Shown: one piece after another, positions 1 to 7,501 of the stretch | How positions within the stretch are numbered: the first letter of the stretch is position 1 | Layout: every line of letters starts with the position of its first letter | Source: Bacteroidales bacterium | GTDB lineage: Bacteria > Bacteroidota > Bacteroidia > Bacteroidales > UBA10428 | Direction of reading: 5' to 3' | DNA length: 64,000 bases | Assembly (NCBI GenBank): GCA_016938235.1 | Contig: JAFGVA010000130.1 | Span: forward strand, 52,076-116,075 | Program-made: the position numbers and the translations under genes | The notes under the pieces: generated by a model | Told to the model about the DNA's origin: nothing | Seen by the model: only the letters and a program-made list of their open reading frames with translations | Databases searched by the model: none

Positions 1-560
1 TTGCTATGCATACTATAATTGATGACAATAACCCACTTTACAGCAAGCTGGTATTTTATGGAGATAGCAACAATTATGTGACCACAAGCGATATTTTCTC
101 ATTAAAACTCAATGCCCGAATGGCAGTTCTAAGTGCCTGCAGCACAGGCGAAGGAGAATATAAATCTGGTGAAGGTGTTCTTTCATTGGCCAGAAGCTTC
201 TTCTATTCGGGTTGCCCGAGCCTTACAATGACATTGTGGAATGTTGATGATAAGTCTGGCCTTCAGTTGATGAAACACTATTACAAATACCTAAAAAGAG
301 GATACTCCAAGCCTAAAGCTTTACTAAAATCGAAAATAGATTATATAAAAAGCGTTCCGGAAGAAAAGCAACACCCCTATTTCTGGGCCAATTATATAAG
401 TATTGGAAATGCCTCAGCAATATTTTACCCAAAATGGCAATTGTTATTAATTACAGGTTCCATTTTAATTATAACCGTAATTCTGATCTCAAAGTACTCA
501 AAGAATAAAAACAAAATGAAACTTACTGAACCCAGTCCTGATAATCCGGATCATTCTTGA
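1..560 (+). CDS. CHAT-domain protein, 3' part only (N-terminus outside window)
   Basis: This is the C-terminal end of a caspase-like CHAT (caspase HetF associated with TPRs) protein. The reading frame is open back to the window edge, so the ATG at 6 is internal. The residues around it (AMHTIIDDNNPLYSKL) match the catalytic-His segment of CHAT domains, making His2 of the listed ORF the likely catalytic His. Cys45 in LSACSTGEG is the likely catalytic Cys. A hydrophobic segment near the end (LLLITGSILIITVILI) followed by a basic/polar tail suggests a C-terminal membrane anchor. Family members usually carry N-terminal TPR repeats, which would lie upstream. The last 38 bases overlap the end of the convergent sigma factor gene. 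Bacteroidota often place CHAT/TPR proteins beside ECF sigma factors, so a functional link is plausible but inferred. Confidence 0.85.
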   Translation, partial: AMHTIIDDNNPLYSKLVFYGDSNNYVTTSDIFSLKLNARMAVLSACSTGEGEYKSGEGVLSLARSFFYSGCPSLTMTLWNVDDKSGLQLMKHYYKYLKRGYSKPKALLKSKIDYIKSVPEEKQHPYFWANYISIGNASAIFYPKWQLLLITGSILIITVILISKYSKNKNKMKLTEPSPDNPDHS

Positions 561-1092
561 TTAATTTAATAAGTGCTCTCTTACATTTCACCTTTTTTAC
601 ACCAACAAAATTTACACTTTTATAATTCATTTTTTCAGCGATTTCAGAATTGGTTAATCCTTCAGCAGTCATCATTAATACTTTCTGGCATTCTTCACCC
701 AACTTAACAATATGTTTTCTTAAAAAAGCATATTCAACCTCCTGGTCAATTTCTTTGTCCGAGGGATGTTCTTCAAAAGTTTCCGACTCTAGTTGATTGA
801 TGTGGTTGTCATGTGTGTTCTGCTGTCGAAGTATTCTTAGCCATAAACGTTTTGAAATACCTATCAGGTAAGCGCCAAAATCGCCCTTTATGTCAAGTTT
901 TTCCTCGTCAGAATATTTAAAAATAACAAGAATGGTTTCCTGAAAAACATCTTTAGCTTCGGCTTCACCTCCACCATGACGAATAATATACCCAAGCACC
1001 ACAGGATAGTAATGCCGGTAGATTTCGGATAAGACTTTTTGGTCTCGCTTCCGAATCCCGGATAATATTTGCCCAAGTTGTAATTTGCTCAA
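523..1092 (-). CDS. ECF-type RNA polymerase sigma factor
   Basis: A 189-aa sigma-70 family factor of the extracytoplasmic function class. Region 2 is visible around residues 25-60 (GGGEAEAKDVFQETILVIF, core binding and -10 recognition). Region 4 lies around 130-185, with a helix-turn-helix (EGLTNSEIAEKMNYKS) and a basic tail, for -35-type recognition. Length is normal for the class. No anti-sigma factor is adjacent, and the neighbour on the other side is a convergent CHAT gene, so control may be unlike FecI/FecR systems. A TATATTTG box lies about 60 bp upstream. The 3' end overlaps the CHAT gene by 38 bp on the opposite strand. The regulon is not deducible from the window. Confidence 0.93.
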   Translation of the reverse strand: MSKLQLGQILSGIRKRDQKVLSEIYRHYYPVVLGYIIRHGGGEAEAKDVFQETILVIFKYSDEEKLDIKGDFGAYLIGISKRLWLRILRQQNTHDNHINQLESETFEEHPSDKEIDQEVEYAFLRKHIVKLGEECQKVLMMTAEGLTNSEIAEKMNYKSVNFVGVKKVKCKRALIKLIKNDPDYQDWVQ

Positions 1093-1150
1093 AGCACTCA
1101 GTATATCTGCAAAAGCAATTAATTATACCTTAAAATACGATCAATTGTTT

Positions 1151-1158
1151 CAAATATA
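1151..1158 (-). promoter_or_regulatory. Candidate -7 box upstream of the ECF sigma gene
   Basis: Reads TATATTTG on the minus strand, a full match to the Bacteroidota -7 consensus TAnnTTTG, about 60 bp before the start codon. No convincing TTG -33 box was found at the expected spacing. Confidence 0.4.
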
Positions 1159-1272
1159 ACGATTTTGCCAAGGACTCATCGATTGGTAAACAATATTTTA
1201 CCTGTCTTCTTTTAAAGAATAACTTAAAGATTTTTTTTTGCGTTGTACATATACTTGAGTAAGAAACATTTA

Positions 1273-1434
1273 TTACGACTGACACACATTTTTAAGACTG
1301 CACCCTGAACATCCGTAATGAGATGTACATGCTTTAGATACTTTTTTTCGAATAAAAAGCGGCTTTATTAAACGATACAATACTACTAAAACTGCCAGAA
1401 GTATGGATATATATGTTAAAATATTCTGAATCAT
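1273..1434 (-). CDS. Small Cys-rich membrane protein associated with FeoB (53 aa)
   Basis: This gene is too short for the ORF track. Translation gives MIQNILTYISILLAVLVVLY..., one membrane helix (about residues 4-20), then a short basic stretch and a Cys-rich tail with four cysteines (ACTSHYGCSGCSLKNVCQS). This matches the FeoB-associated Cys-rich membrane protein family by size, topology and position. Its ATG overlaps the FeoAB stop codon as ATGA, indicating translational coupling. By family knowledge it may help FeoB move or hand over Fe(II), with cysteines that could bind metal; that role is not proven. It is the last gene of the feo unit. Confidence 0.85.
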   Translation of the reverse strand: MIQNILTYISILLAVLVVLYRLIKPLFIRKKVSKACTSHYGCSGCSLKNVCQS

Positions 1435-3941
1435 AAAAACAATTTACCAAGGTTATAAACCAAAAATGATAATATCCAGGCAAGGCCTGTAGTATACACC
1501 ATTACAAATACAGCCCATTTCACACTTCCTGTTTCCCGTTTCACCGCCGCAATTACGGCAACACATGGAAAGTAAATCAGTGTAAATATAATAAACGATA
1601 AACCAACTACAGAGTTCATTACAGGCTTGCCTTTATTCTTACCAGTCAAATGCACATCGTTTTTAATCCTGTGTGGCAGAGAACTATCCAAATCACTATC
1701 ATCAGCCTGATACAAAACGCCCAATGTACTTACTACTACTTCTTTTGCAGCAATTCCTGTTAATAAACTAATCCCTAATTTCCAATCAAACCCCAAGGGT
1801 CTGATAACCGGTTCAATGGCTTTGCCTAATCTGCCAATGTATGACTTCTCCAGTCTTTCTGCCTCAATATTCCTGTTAACTTCAATGAGTTCGGAATTTA
1901 GGTTTTGCAATTGCACAGAATCAACAGATGTCCTTTCAGCCTTTGCTGTTAAAATTTCATGCTCAATACTTTGTTGTTGATTTATTAATTCCGGAGAATT
2001 CTGAATATTGCGAGGAAAGTACCCTAGTGCCCATAATATTACGGAAGCGATTAAAATTACACCTCCCATTTTCTTCAGGTATTGCGAACCTTTGGTCCAC
2101 ATATGTTTTGTTGTTGATCGTAAAGTTGGCATGCGATAAGGCGGCAATTCCATTACAAAGGGTGTATCTTCACCTTTTAATAATGTTTTCTTAAAAAAGA
2201 GTGCCATAATAATTGCAAGAAAGATACCTGTGAGATATACTCCAAACAGCACTGTGCCCCGTTTATCGGGAAATACTGCCCCAATTATCAGTAAATATAC
2301 AGGTAAGCGGGCGCTACAACTCATAAAAGGATTTATAAGTATTGTTAAAAGCCTGTTATTTCGGTCTTCAATTGTTCTTGTTGACATAATTGCGGGTACA
2401 TTACAACCAAAACCCATTATCAGGGAGATAAATGATTTTCCATGCAGTCCTATTCTGTGCATTACCCGGTCCATAATGAAAACAGCCCTGGCCATGTACC
2501 CCGAATCCTCCAGAAAGGATATAAACAGGAAGAGCAATAAAATATTGGGAAGAAAGACAATTACACCTCCTACACCACCTATTATGCCATCAATTAACAA
2601 ATCTTTAAAAGAACCTTCGGCTAAATTTGCTGTAAGAAAATCGGAAAGTAAACTAATTCCACTATCAATCCAGTCCATCGGATAACTTCCCAACTCAAAT
2701 GTAGAGGTGAACATAAGCCAGAGGAATGCAAAAAACACCGGAAATCCAAATAATTTATGAGTCAGAAAGGCATCGAGTATTTCGGTTACTTCCCGTTTTG
2801 CATGTGTGCCGGGAATATATGTTTCTTTCAGGGCGCCACCTATAAACCCATATTTTGCATCTGTTATAAGCGTAACCGTATCTTCGGAATATAAAGCCTT
2901 AAGTCTTTCAGATTCAGCTTTAGCTATTTCTTTAATTTTATTAAAATTTTCGGCAGGCAACACATATTCCTCAATGTGCCTGTCGCGCTCTAATAGCTTT
3001 AATGCCACAAAACGAGAAGACACCTTATCTGTTATCTCGTAATTTGAAGGCTGTTTTATCTCTGTTTGAATTACATGAATTGACTTCTCAATTTCCTCGC
3101 CATAATTAATATGGATATGCCGGTGTATGGGTTCTTTATCGTTATAAAGATTAACAACTTTCTGAAACAGTTCATTTATACCCCTGCCCTTAGCGCCAAC
3201 AGTTGGCACAATGGGAATTCCCAGCAGCTTACCAAGTCCCACAAAATCAAGCTGACATTTATTCCGCTGAAGCTCATCATACATATTTAAGGCTAAAACC
3301 ACCTTAAGATCCATATCGATAAGCTGACTGGTCAGAAATAAATTTCTCTCCAGGTTCGAAGCATCAACAACATTGATTACAATATCAGGAACATTTTTAA
3401 CAATAAAATCTCTTACATAAAGTTCTTCAGGAGAAAAAGCAGAAATAGAGTAGGTACCAGGCAGATCGGTAATGTTTAAAATATAGCCATCGTGTTCAAT
3501 CCGGGCTGTTTTAGAATCAACAGTAACACCTGAATAATTACCGGTATGTTCGCTTCCGCCTGAAGCAAAATTAAAAATGGATGTTTTACCTGCATTTGGA
3601 TTACCAACAAATGCAATATTTATAACTCTGCCTTTTTCTTTATATTTATTTATAATTGTATTATTAATCTCAGAATTATTGAGTGTATCAAATTCTACCG
3701 GACCAACAACAAGAGGTTCACTACTTACAATTACACTGGAAGCCTCACTCCGGCGCAACGAAATTTTGTATCCGAGTATTAAATATTCAATGGGATCAAG
3801 CAAGGGCGCATTTTTAACTACTTTAATTTCTTTACCTCGTACAAATCCCATCTCACCCAGTCGGCGCCTAAAAGCGCCCCTACCTTCAATCTTCGATATG
3901 TAAGCCTTCTCTCCGGTAGCTAATTCTGATAATCTGCGCAT
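1431..3941 (-). CDS. feoB: Ferrous iron transporter, FeoA-FeoB fusion
   Basis: An 836-aa fusion with an N-terminal FeoA domain (SH3-like, residues 1-75) joined to FeoB. The G-protein domain begins with GNPNAGKTSIFN at about 113-124, followed by DLPGTYS (G3) and NMYD (G4). The C-terminal half is the polytopic Fe(II) channel with two Gate segments, for example FMSCSARLPVYLLIIGAVFP. An insert rich in charged residues (about 680-715) lies between membrane segments. The protein imports Fe2+ across the inner membrane, gated by GTP. FeoAB fusions are common in Bacteroidota. A Cys-rich 53-aa partner is translationally coupled downstream. A 7-4-7 inverted repeat 50 bp upstream is a candidate metal-regulator site. 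Confidence 0.97.
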   Translation of the reverse strand: MRRLSELATGEKAYISKIEGRGAFRRRLGEMGFVRGKEIKVVKNAPLLDPIEYLILGYKISLRRSEASSVIVSSEPLVVGPVEFDTLNNSEINNTIINKYKEKGRVINIAFVGNPNAGKTSIFNFASGGSEHTGNYSGVTVDSKTARIEHDGYILNITDLPGTYSISAFSPEELYVRDFIVKNVPDIVINVVDASNLERNLFLTSQLIDMDLKVVLALNMYDELQRNKCQLDFVGLGKLLGIPIVPTVGAKGRGINELFQKVVNLYNDKEPIHRHIHINYGEEIEKSIHVIQTEIKQPSNYEITDKVSSRFVALKLLERDRHIEEYVLPAENFNKIKEIAKAESERLKALYSEDTVTLITDAKYGFIGGALKETYIPGTHAKREVTEILDAFLTHKLFGFPVFFAFLWLMFTSTFELGSYPMDWIDSGISLLSDFLTANLAEGSFKDLLIDGIIGGVGGVIVFLPNILLLFLFISFLEDSGYMARAVFIMDRVMHRIGLHGKSFISLIMGFGCNVPAIMSTRTIEDRNNRLLTILINPFMSCSARLPVYLLIIGAVFPDKRGTVLFGVYLTGIFLAIIMALFFKKTLLKGEDTPFVMELPPYRMPTLRSTTKHMWTKGSQYLKKMGGVILIASVILWALGYFPRNIQNSPELINQQQSIEHEILTAKAERTSVDSVQLQNLNSELIEVNRNIEAERLEKSYIGRLGKAIEPVIRPLGFDWKLGISLLTGIAAKEVVVSTLGVLYQADDSDLDSSLPHRIKNDVHLTGKNKGKPVMNSVVGLSFIIFTLIYFPCVAVIAAVKRETGSVKWAVFVMVYTTGLAWILSFLVYNLGKLFL

Positions 3942-3990
3942 AGCTTTTATTAATTGAATGCAATTTTACTAAGGTATTTGAGAATTATCA

Positions 3991-4008
3991 ATACCAAATA
4001 ATTGGTAT
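3991..4008 (-). promoter_or_regulatory. Inverted repeat upstream of feoAB, candidate operator
   Basis: ATACCAA-4 nt-TTGGTAT is a perfect 7-bp inverted repeat lying 50 bp before the FeoAB start. Related half-site sequence (GGTATTTG) lies just downstream at about 3973. It could be bound by a Fur- or DtxR-type iron regulator, but it does not match a Fur or DtxR box I know well. Confidence 0.4.
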
Positions 4009-4181
4009 TTAAATTTTTTGCCTGAAACACCTACCCAAATCAAAATACAAATTAAGCGGTTTAAAAATAAATCATAAATAAGGTTAAAATATAAATTTAT
4101 AAAATCGCATCTTGTTGATTTACTGTGCTATACAATTACAAATAAAATCAAGTTCTAAACACATAAAATGTGGACAATATC

Positions 4182-4212
4182 TTGGTATCGAATAAAGTTT
4201 TTTATATATTTA
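4182..4212 (+). promoter_or_regulatory. Candidate promoter for the 242-aa hypothetical gene
   Basis: TTG at 4182-4184, 20-nt spacer, then TATATTTA at 4205-4212 (7 of 8 matches to TAnnTTTG). It lies about 40 bp before the GTG start. Confidence 0.4.
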
Positions 4213-4254
4213 GTTAAATGTAATTATCAGAATATAAAATAAATAATATTCATT

Positions 4255-4983
4255 GTGAACGCAGAAAAGAATATATATGACAAGCTGATTGAATATTTTG
4301 GACTGGAGGAAGATAGTATAAATATTCTGGAGGAAACTATTAATACTGATACTCAAATTGAATATTTTGAGTTTTCTAAAAATTATAATTCAAAAAAATC
4401 TGAAGATGAAATATTAAGAAATAAGGACATTATATTCGATATATCTCAGCCGCTTCCGGATAAAAAGGCCAGCCTTGTTGAACTGGCCGCATTAAATAAT
4501 ATTGACGCATACAGAACTATTGAAAAATATCTTGCTCAGCCAAATATTAAATTATACGAATGGGCATGTCTTGCTTTGCAGGAATGTAAAATGCACCTTG
4601 AATCAAACCTGCTTGACGAAAGCAAAGTTTTAATAACCACCGGATTGGGTGGAAAAGGCAATAAACTAAGATACTTTATTGTATTGTTTACACCAGACGG
4701 CAGGCCTCTAAGCAAGATTCAGCAAGAAATAATTACAAAGGAATTGAGCTATTTTCTGCCAAAAGCCGATTCAGAATTTGAAGATATTCTGTTTGATGGA
4801 GCCTATGCCTCAGTATTGGCGATAGTTCCGATAAAAATCAACCTTAAAGAATTGTTTAACAAGGTTATTAGTGAATGCAACCAACTTGGTAATTTTTTAT
4901 ACAACGATTTCATTATTACCAACATGAAAGCTCTTTGCCACAACGAGATAACTAATTTACTCAGGAAAAACAATATTTTTTAG
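4255..4983 (+). CDS. Conserved-looking hypothetical protein, 242 aa
   Basis: I do not recognise the family. The frame starts with GTG; no in-frame ATG fits near the 5' end. It has no signal peptide or membrane segment, so it should be cytoplasmic. The first half is acidic and helical, with a stretch around 80-115 (SLVELAALNNIDAYRTIEKY) resembling a single HEAT-like helix pair. The second half has the glycine-rich motif ITTGLGGKGNKLRYF, then alternating beta/alpha elements. It lies 28 bp upstream of the thiamine-binding-like gene in the same direction and is probably co-transcribed, although a second promoter-like box sits between them. Confidence 0.7.
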   Translation: MNAEKNIYDKLIEYFGLEEDSINILEETINTDTQIEYFEFSKNYNSKKSEDEILRNKDIIFDISQPLPDKKASLVELAALNNIDAYRTIEKYLAQPNIKLYEWACLALQECKMHLESNLLDESKVLITTGLGGKGNKLRYFIVLFTPDGRPLSKIQQEIITKELSYFLPKADSEFEDILFDGAYASVLAIVPIKINLKELFNKVISECNQLGNFLYNDFIITNMKALCHNEITNLLRKNNIF

Positions 4984-4988
4984 TTTTG
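4981..4988 (+). promoter_or_regulatory. Candidate -7 box for the MTH1187-family gene
   Basis: TAGTTTTG matches TAnnTTTG fully. It overlaps the stop codon of the preceding gene and lies 23 bp before the ATG at 5012. No TTG -33 element is evident. Confidence 0.35.
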
Positions 4989-5011
4989 CAGAAACTAAAA
5001 AATATTAAACA

Positions 5012-5305
5012 ATGAATTATTTAGTAAACATTTCTCTTCAGGTTTTACCTTCGTCAGAATCAAAACATCCATACGATATAGTTGACAAGGCAATTGAAGT
5101 AATTGCTGCTTCAGGTATTAAATATAAAGTTTGTCCTTTTGAGACAGTTATGGAAGGAAATTATGACGATATAATGCAAGTCATAAAAAAGGTTTTTATT
5201 GAATGTATGGAATATGGAGCCGAGAGTATCTTCTCTAATATCAAGGTTCAGATAAATTCTAAGAAAGATGTGTTTATTGAAGATAAAACCGGGAAATATG
5301 AATAA
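5012..5305 (+). CDS. MTH1187/YkoF-like thiamine-binding family protein
   Basis: A 97-aa protein with the ferredoxin-like fold pattern of the MTH1187 family (DUF77): NISLQVLPSSESKHPYDIVD near the N-terminus, then SGIKYKVCPFETVMEGNYDDI and a final helix-strand ending in KVQI. Length is typical for the family. Some members bind thiamine or its pyrimidine part, but others have unknown ligands, so thiamine binding is an inference. It is cytoplasmic with no signal peptide. It is followed immediately by a bidirectional terminator shared with the convergent PUR-family gene. Confidence 0.85.
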   Translation: MNYLVNISLQVLPSSESKHPYDIVDKAIEVIAASGIKYKVCPFETVMEGNYDDIMQVIKKVFIECMEYGAESIFSNIKVQINSKKDVFIEDKTGKYE

Positions 5306-5307
5306 TA

Positions 5308-5337
5308 AAAAAGGGAGCTTAAAACTCCCTTTTTTTA
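5308..5337. terminator. Bidirectional rho-independent terminator
   Basis: Stem AGGGAG/CTCCCT with a 7-nt loop, flanked by A-run on the left and T-run on the right, between two convergent genes that end at 5305 and 5338. Confidence 0.9.
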
Positions 5338-5745
5338 TTACTTTTCGTTTGATTCTTCGCTTGCTACTACGCCAACCTCTAAATCTTCAAAATCAATATC
5401 GGTATAGGCATTTGCTTCCTCCTTATGCGTATCCTCAACTGGCTGTTCAGTTGGCATTTCTTCCAAAGGTTGATTAGCCTTAATAAACTCGATTGATTCT
5501 TCTAATCCTTCCAGAAACTTCTCAAAGTCTTCTTTATACAGGAACACTTTGTGTTTTTCATAAAAGAACCGACCATCTTTATTAAACCTCTTTTTACTTT
5601 CAGTAACTGTAAGGTAATAATCATTCCTCCTTGTGGCTTTAACGTCAAAGAAATAGGTCCGTTTACCGGCTCTAACAGCTTTTGAGAATATTTCTTCTCT
5701 TTCTACGTTTTCAGCGTCTTCAATAATTTCTTTATCATCCACCAT
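5338..5745 (-). CDS. DUF3276 / PUR-family nucleic-acid-binding protein
   Basis: A Bacteroidota PUR-domain protein (DUF3276), related to Pur-alpha-type single-strand DNA/RNA binders. The PUR repeat covers about residues 20-85 of the chosen product: FSKAVRAGKRTYFFDVKATR, then YYLTVTESKKRF and KHKVFLYKEDFEKFLEGLEE. The C-terminus is a long acidic, proline-containing tail. The ORF track starts at a TTG (5778), but that TTG is the last part of a perfect -7 box (TATTTTTG). I therefore choose the in-frame ATG at 5745, giving 135 aa and a leader of about 25 nt. The protein is cytoplasmic and its exact role is unknown. Confidence 0.88.
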   Translation of the reverse strand: MVDDKEIIEDAENVEREEIFSKAVRAGKRTYFFDVKATRRNDYYLTVTESKKRFNKDGRFFYEKHKVFLYKEDFEKFLEGLEESIEFIKANQPLEEMPTEQPVEDTHKEEANAYTDIDFEDLEVGVVASEESNEK

Positions 5746-5775
5746 TTCTCTATAGTTTTTCCGGTTGTCAATACC

Positions 5776-5783
5776 CAAAAATA
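5776..5783 (-). promoter_or_regulatory. Candidate -7 box of the PUR-family gene
   Basis: TATTTTTG on the minus strand matches TAnnTTTG in full. Its last three bases are the TTG called as start in the ORF track, which argues for the ATG at 5745 as the real start. Confidence 0.5.
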
Positions 5784-6002
5784 AAAAAATTTTTTAATAG
5801 CCCTAATTTATGTAGAGATAATCGCATTTTTTTTTAAATTAATATAAATCAGACCAAAAACATTCAATGCCAGAACCCATTATTCATAGGTCTTCCAGAA
5901 AAATAAATCAATCAATCAGCATAAAACGAGTTTTTCACCTCTATAATTACAAAAAATCAATTTACTTTGCAGTCTGAAATTTAAAACACGTTCTTTTATA
6001 GC

Positions 6003-6956
6003 ATGATTAGCCGCAGGATATTGAGAATAAAGGTAATGCAAGCAATTTATGCATACCACACACAAGATGGAAAGGCATCAATTAATGCCGTGGAAAAGGA
6101 ATTATTCTTCAGCATAAACAAAACTTATGATCTTTACCACTACCTGCTCGTATTAATTATTGATATTGCCAATTATGCTCAAAAACGAATTGAGCTAGCG
6201 CAAAACAAAAAACTACCTTCCGAACAGGATTTAAATCCCAATACCCGTTTTATCGACAACCAGGCGATTAACCTGATACGCACAAACAACCAGCTGTTAA
6301 GATACCTGGAACAAAACAAACTTAATTGGGCAATCTACCCGGAAATTGTAAAAGGTTTGTATAACTCGATGGTTGAGACGGAGGAATACAACTCTTACAT
6401 AAGCCTTGAGGGTGAATCTTTTCAGGAAGACAAATCTTTTATTATTAAGGTTTACAAAAACATTATTGCCAACTTCGAACAGTTATACACAGTACTCGAA
6501 GAACAGAGTATTTACTGGAATGACGAAGTAGAGTTTGTTATTGGTATCATTATAAAAACAATTAAAAAGCTTAAACCCGAAGATGATGAGAATTTCTCTC
6601 TTCTGCCCTTATATAAAAGCGAAGATGATGTTGAGTTTACCAAGAAACTTTTCAGATCAGTAATTTTAAAAAGAAGTGAATACAATAAACTTATTGAACA
6701 ATTTTCGAAAAACTGGGATTTCGACCGAATAGCTTTTATGGATATTTTGCTTTTAGAAATGGCTATTACAGAAGCTATTGAATTTCCGGGAATACCTTTA
6801 AAAGTAACTTTCAATGAATACATTGAGCTTTCTAAATTCTATAGTACAAAACGAAGCAACGTGTTTATAAATGGAATTTTAGATAAAATATTCCAGCACC
6901 TTAAAGAAACCAAAAAAATTGTTAAACAAGGAAGAGGTCTAATTGGTGATATCTAG
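6003..6956 (+). CDS. nusB: Transcription antitermination factor NusB (long Bacteroidota form)
   Basis: 317 aa, about twice the length of E. coli NusB, as usual in Bacteroidota. The N-terminus begins with SRRILRIKVMQAIYAYHTQDG, the typical NusB opening helix. The canonical all-helical domain is completed at the C-terminus by FDRIAFMDILLLEMAITEAI and SKFYSTKRSNVFINGILDKI. The extra central part is helical. NusB binds boxA in rRNA leaders with NusE (S10) and prevents premature termination. It is followed 76 bp later by yajC in the same direction. A TACTTTG box upstream (around 5962) resembles other promoters in this window. Confidence 0.95.
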   Translation: MISRRILRIKVMQAIYAYHTQDGKASINAVEKELFFSINKTYDLYHYLLVLIIDIANYAQKRIELAQNKKLPSEQDLNPNTRFIDNQAINLIRTNNQLLRYLEQNKLNWAIYPEIVKGLYNSMVETEEYNSYISLEGESFQEDKSFIIKVYKNIIANFEQLYTVLEEQSIYWNDEVEFVIGIIIKTIKKLKPEDDENFSLLPLYKSEDDVEFTKKLFRSVILKRSEYNKLIEQFSKNWDFDRIAFMDILLLEMAITEAIEFPGIPLKVTFNEYIELSKFYSTKRSNVFINGILDKIFQHLKETKKIVKQGRGLIGDI

Positions 6957-7032
6957 ACAATGAATTTGGTAATCAATTTATTTTGTAATTACTTTACACC
7001 CCTCATACGAAATAATACAAATTAATTATACA

Positions 7033-7377
7033 ATGATGAATTTATTAAACATTTTAATGTTAATGCCCCCTGCTTCAGAGGGTGGAAAGCAACAGAATCC
7101 GATGCAGATGTTTATCATGTTGGCGCTTATCATAGTAGTATTTTACTTCTTCATGATAAGACCTCAGGTAAAACGTCAGAAAGAGTTAAAAAACTTTCGT
7201 GACAGCTTGGAAAAAGGTGATAAAATTATTACAACCGGTGGTATATACGGAAAAATTTCAGGCATTTCAGACAATATTGTTTCTGTTGATGTTGGAAACG
7301 GAGTTATCCTTAAAATTGATAAAAGCGCAATTGTAAAAGACGTTGCAGACTTACAAAACGAGCAGCAAAAAAAGTAA
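7033..7377 (+). CDS. yajC: Preprotein translocase accessory subunit YajC
   Basis: 114 aa with a single N-terminal membrane helix (FIMLALIIVVFYFFMIRPQ) followed by the conserved KRQKELKNFRDSLEKGDKIITTGGIYGKI segment and a small beta domain. YajC associates with SecDF at the inner membrane and modulates protein export. Length is normal. It sits between nusB and a YbbR-domain gene, a common Bacteroidota order. A start one codon later (second Met) is equally possible. Confidence 0.95.
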   Translation: MMNLLNILMLMPPASEGGKQQNPMQMFIMLALIIVVFYFFMIRPQVKRQKELKNFRDSLEKGDKIITTGGIYGKISGISDNIVSVDVGNGVILKIDKSAIVKDVADLQNEQQKK

Positions 7378-7459
7378 TTCCTTCTAAAAAGAAAACTAAT
7401 TAAATAGTTCTTGTAAGTTCCTATCAACAAGGAAAATCAAAATATCTCATAAAATATCT

Positions 7460-7494
7460 GCAGTTTAGGATATATTTGTAGTATTCTAAACTGC
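7460..7494 (+). promoter_or_regulatory. Hairpin with an embedded -7 box upstream of the YbbR-domain gene
   Basis: GCAGTTTAG (7460-7468) and CTAAACTGC (7486-7494) form a perfect 9-bp stem with a 17-nt loop, followed by TTTTATTTT. The loop contains TATATTTG (7471-7478), a perfect -7 box. The element could terminate yajC transcription, start the next transcript, or both. Confidence 0.5.
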
Positions 7495-7501
7495 TTTTAT
7501 T

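Larger units (their letters stand above)
3942..4254. other. AT-rich intergenic region between divergent genes
   Basis: 313 bp between the divergent feoAB and a hypothetical gene. It holds the feo-side inverted repeat and, on the plus strand, a candidate promoter at 4182-4212 (TTG, 20 nt, TATATTTA). No small ORF or RNA hairpin is convincing. Confidence 0.5.

Noticed and set aside
2230-3903. Plus-strand ORFs of 78-151 aa opposite feoAB
   Set aside because: They are antisense to a clearly real gene and show the typical composition of reverse-frame shadows.
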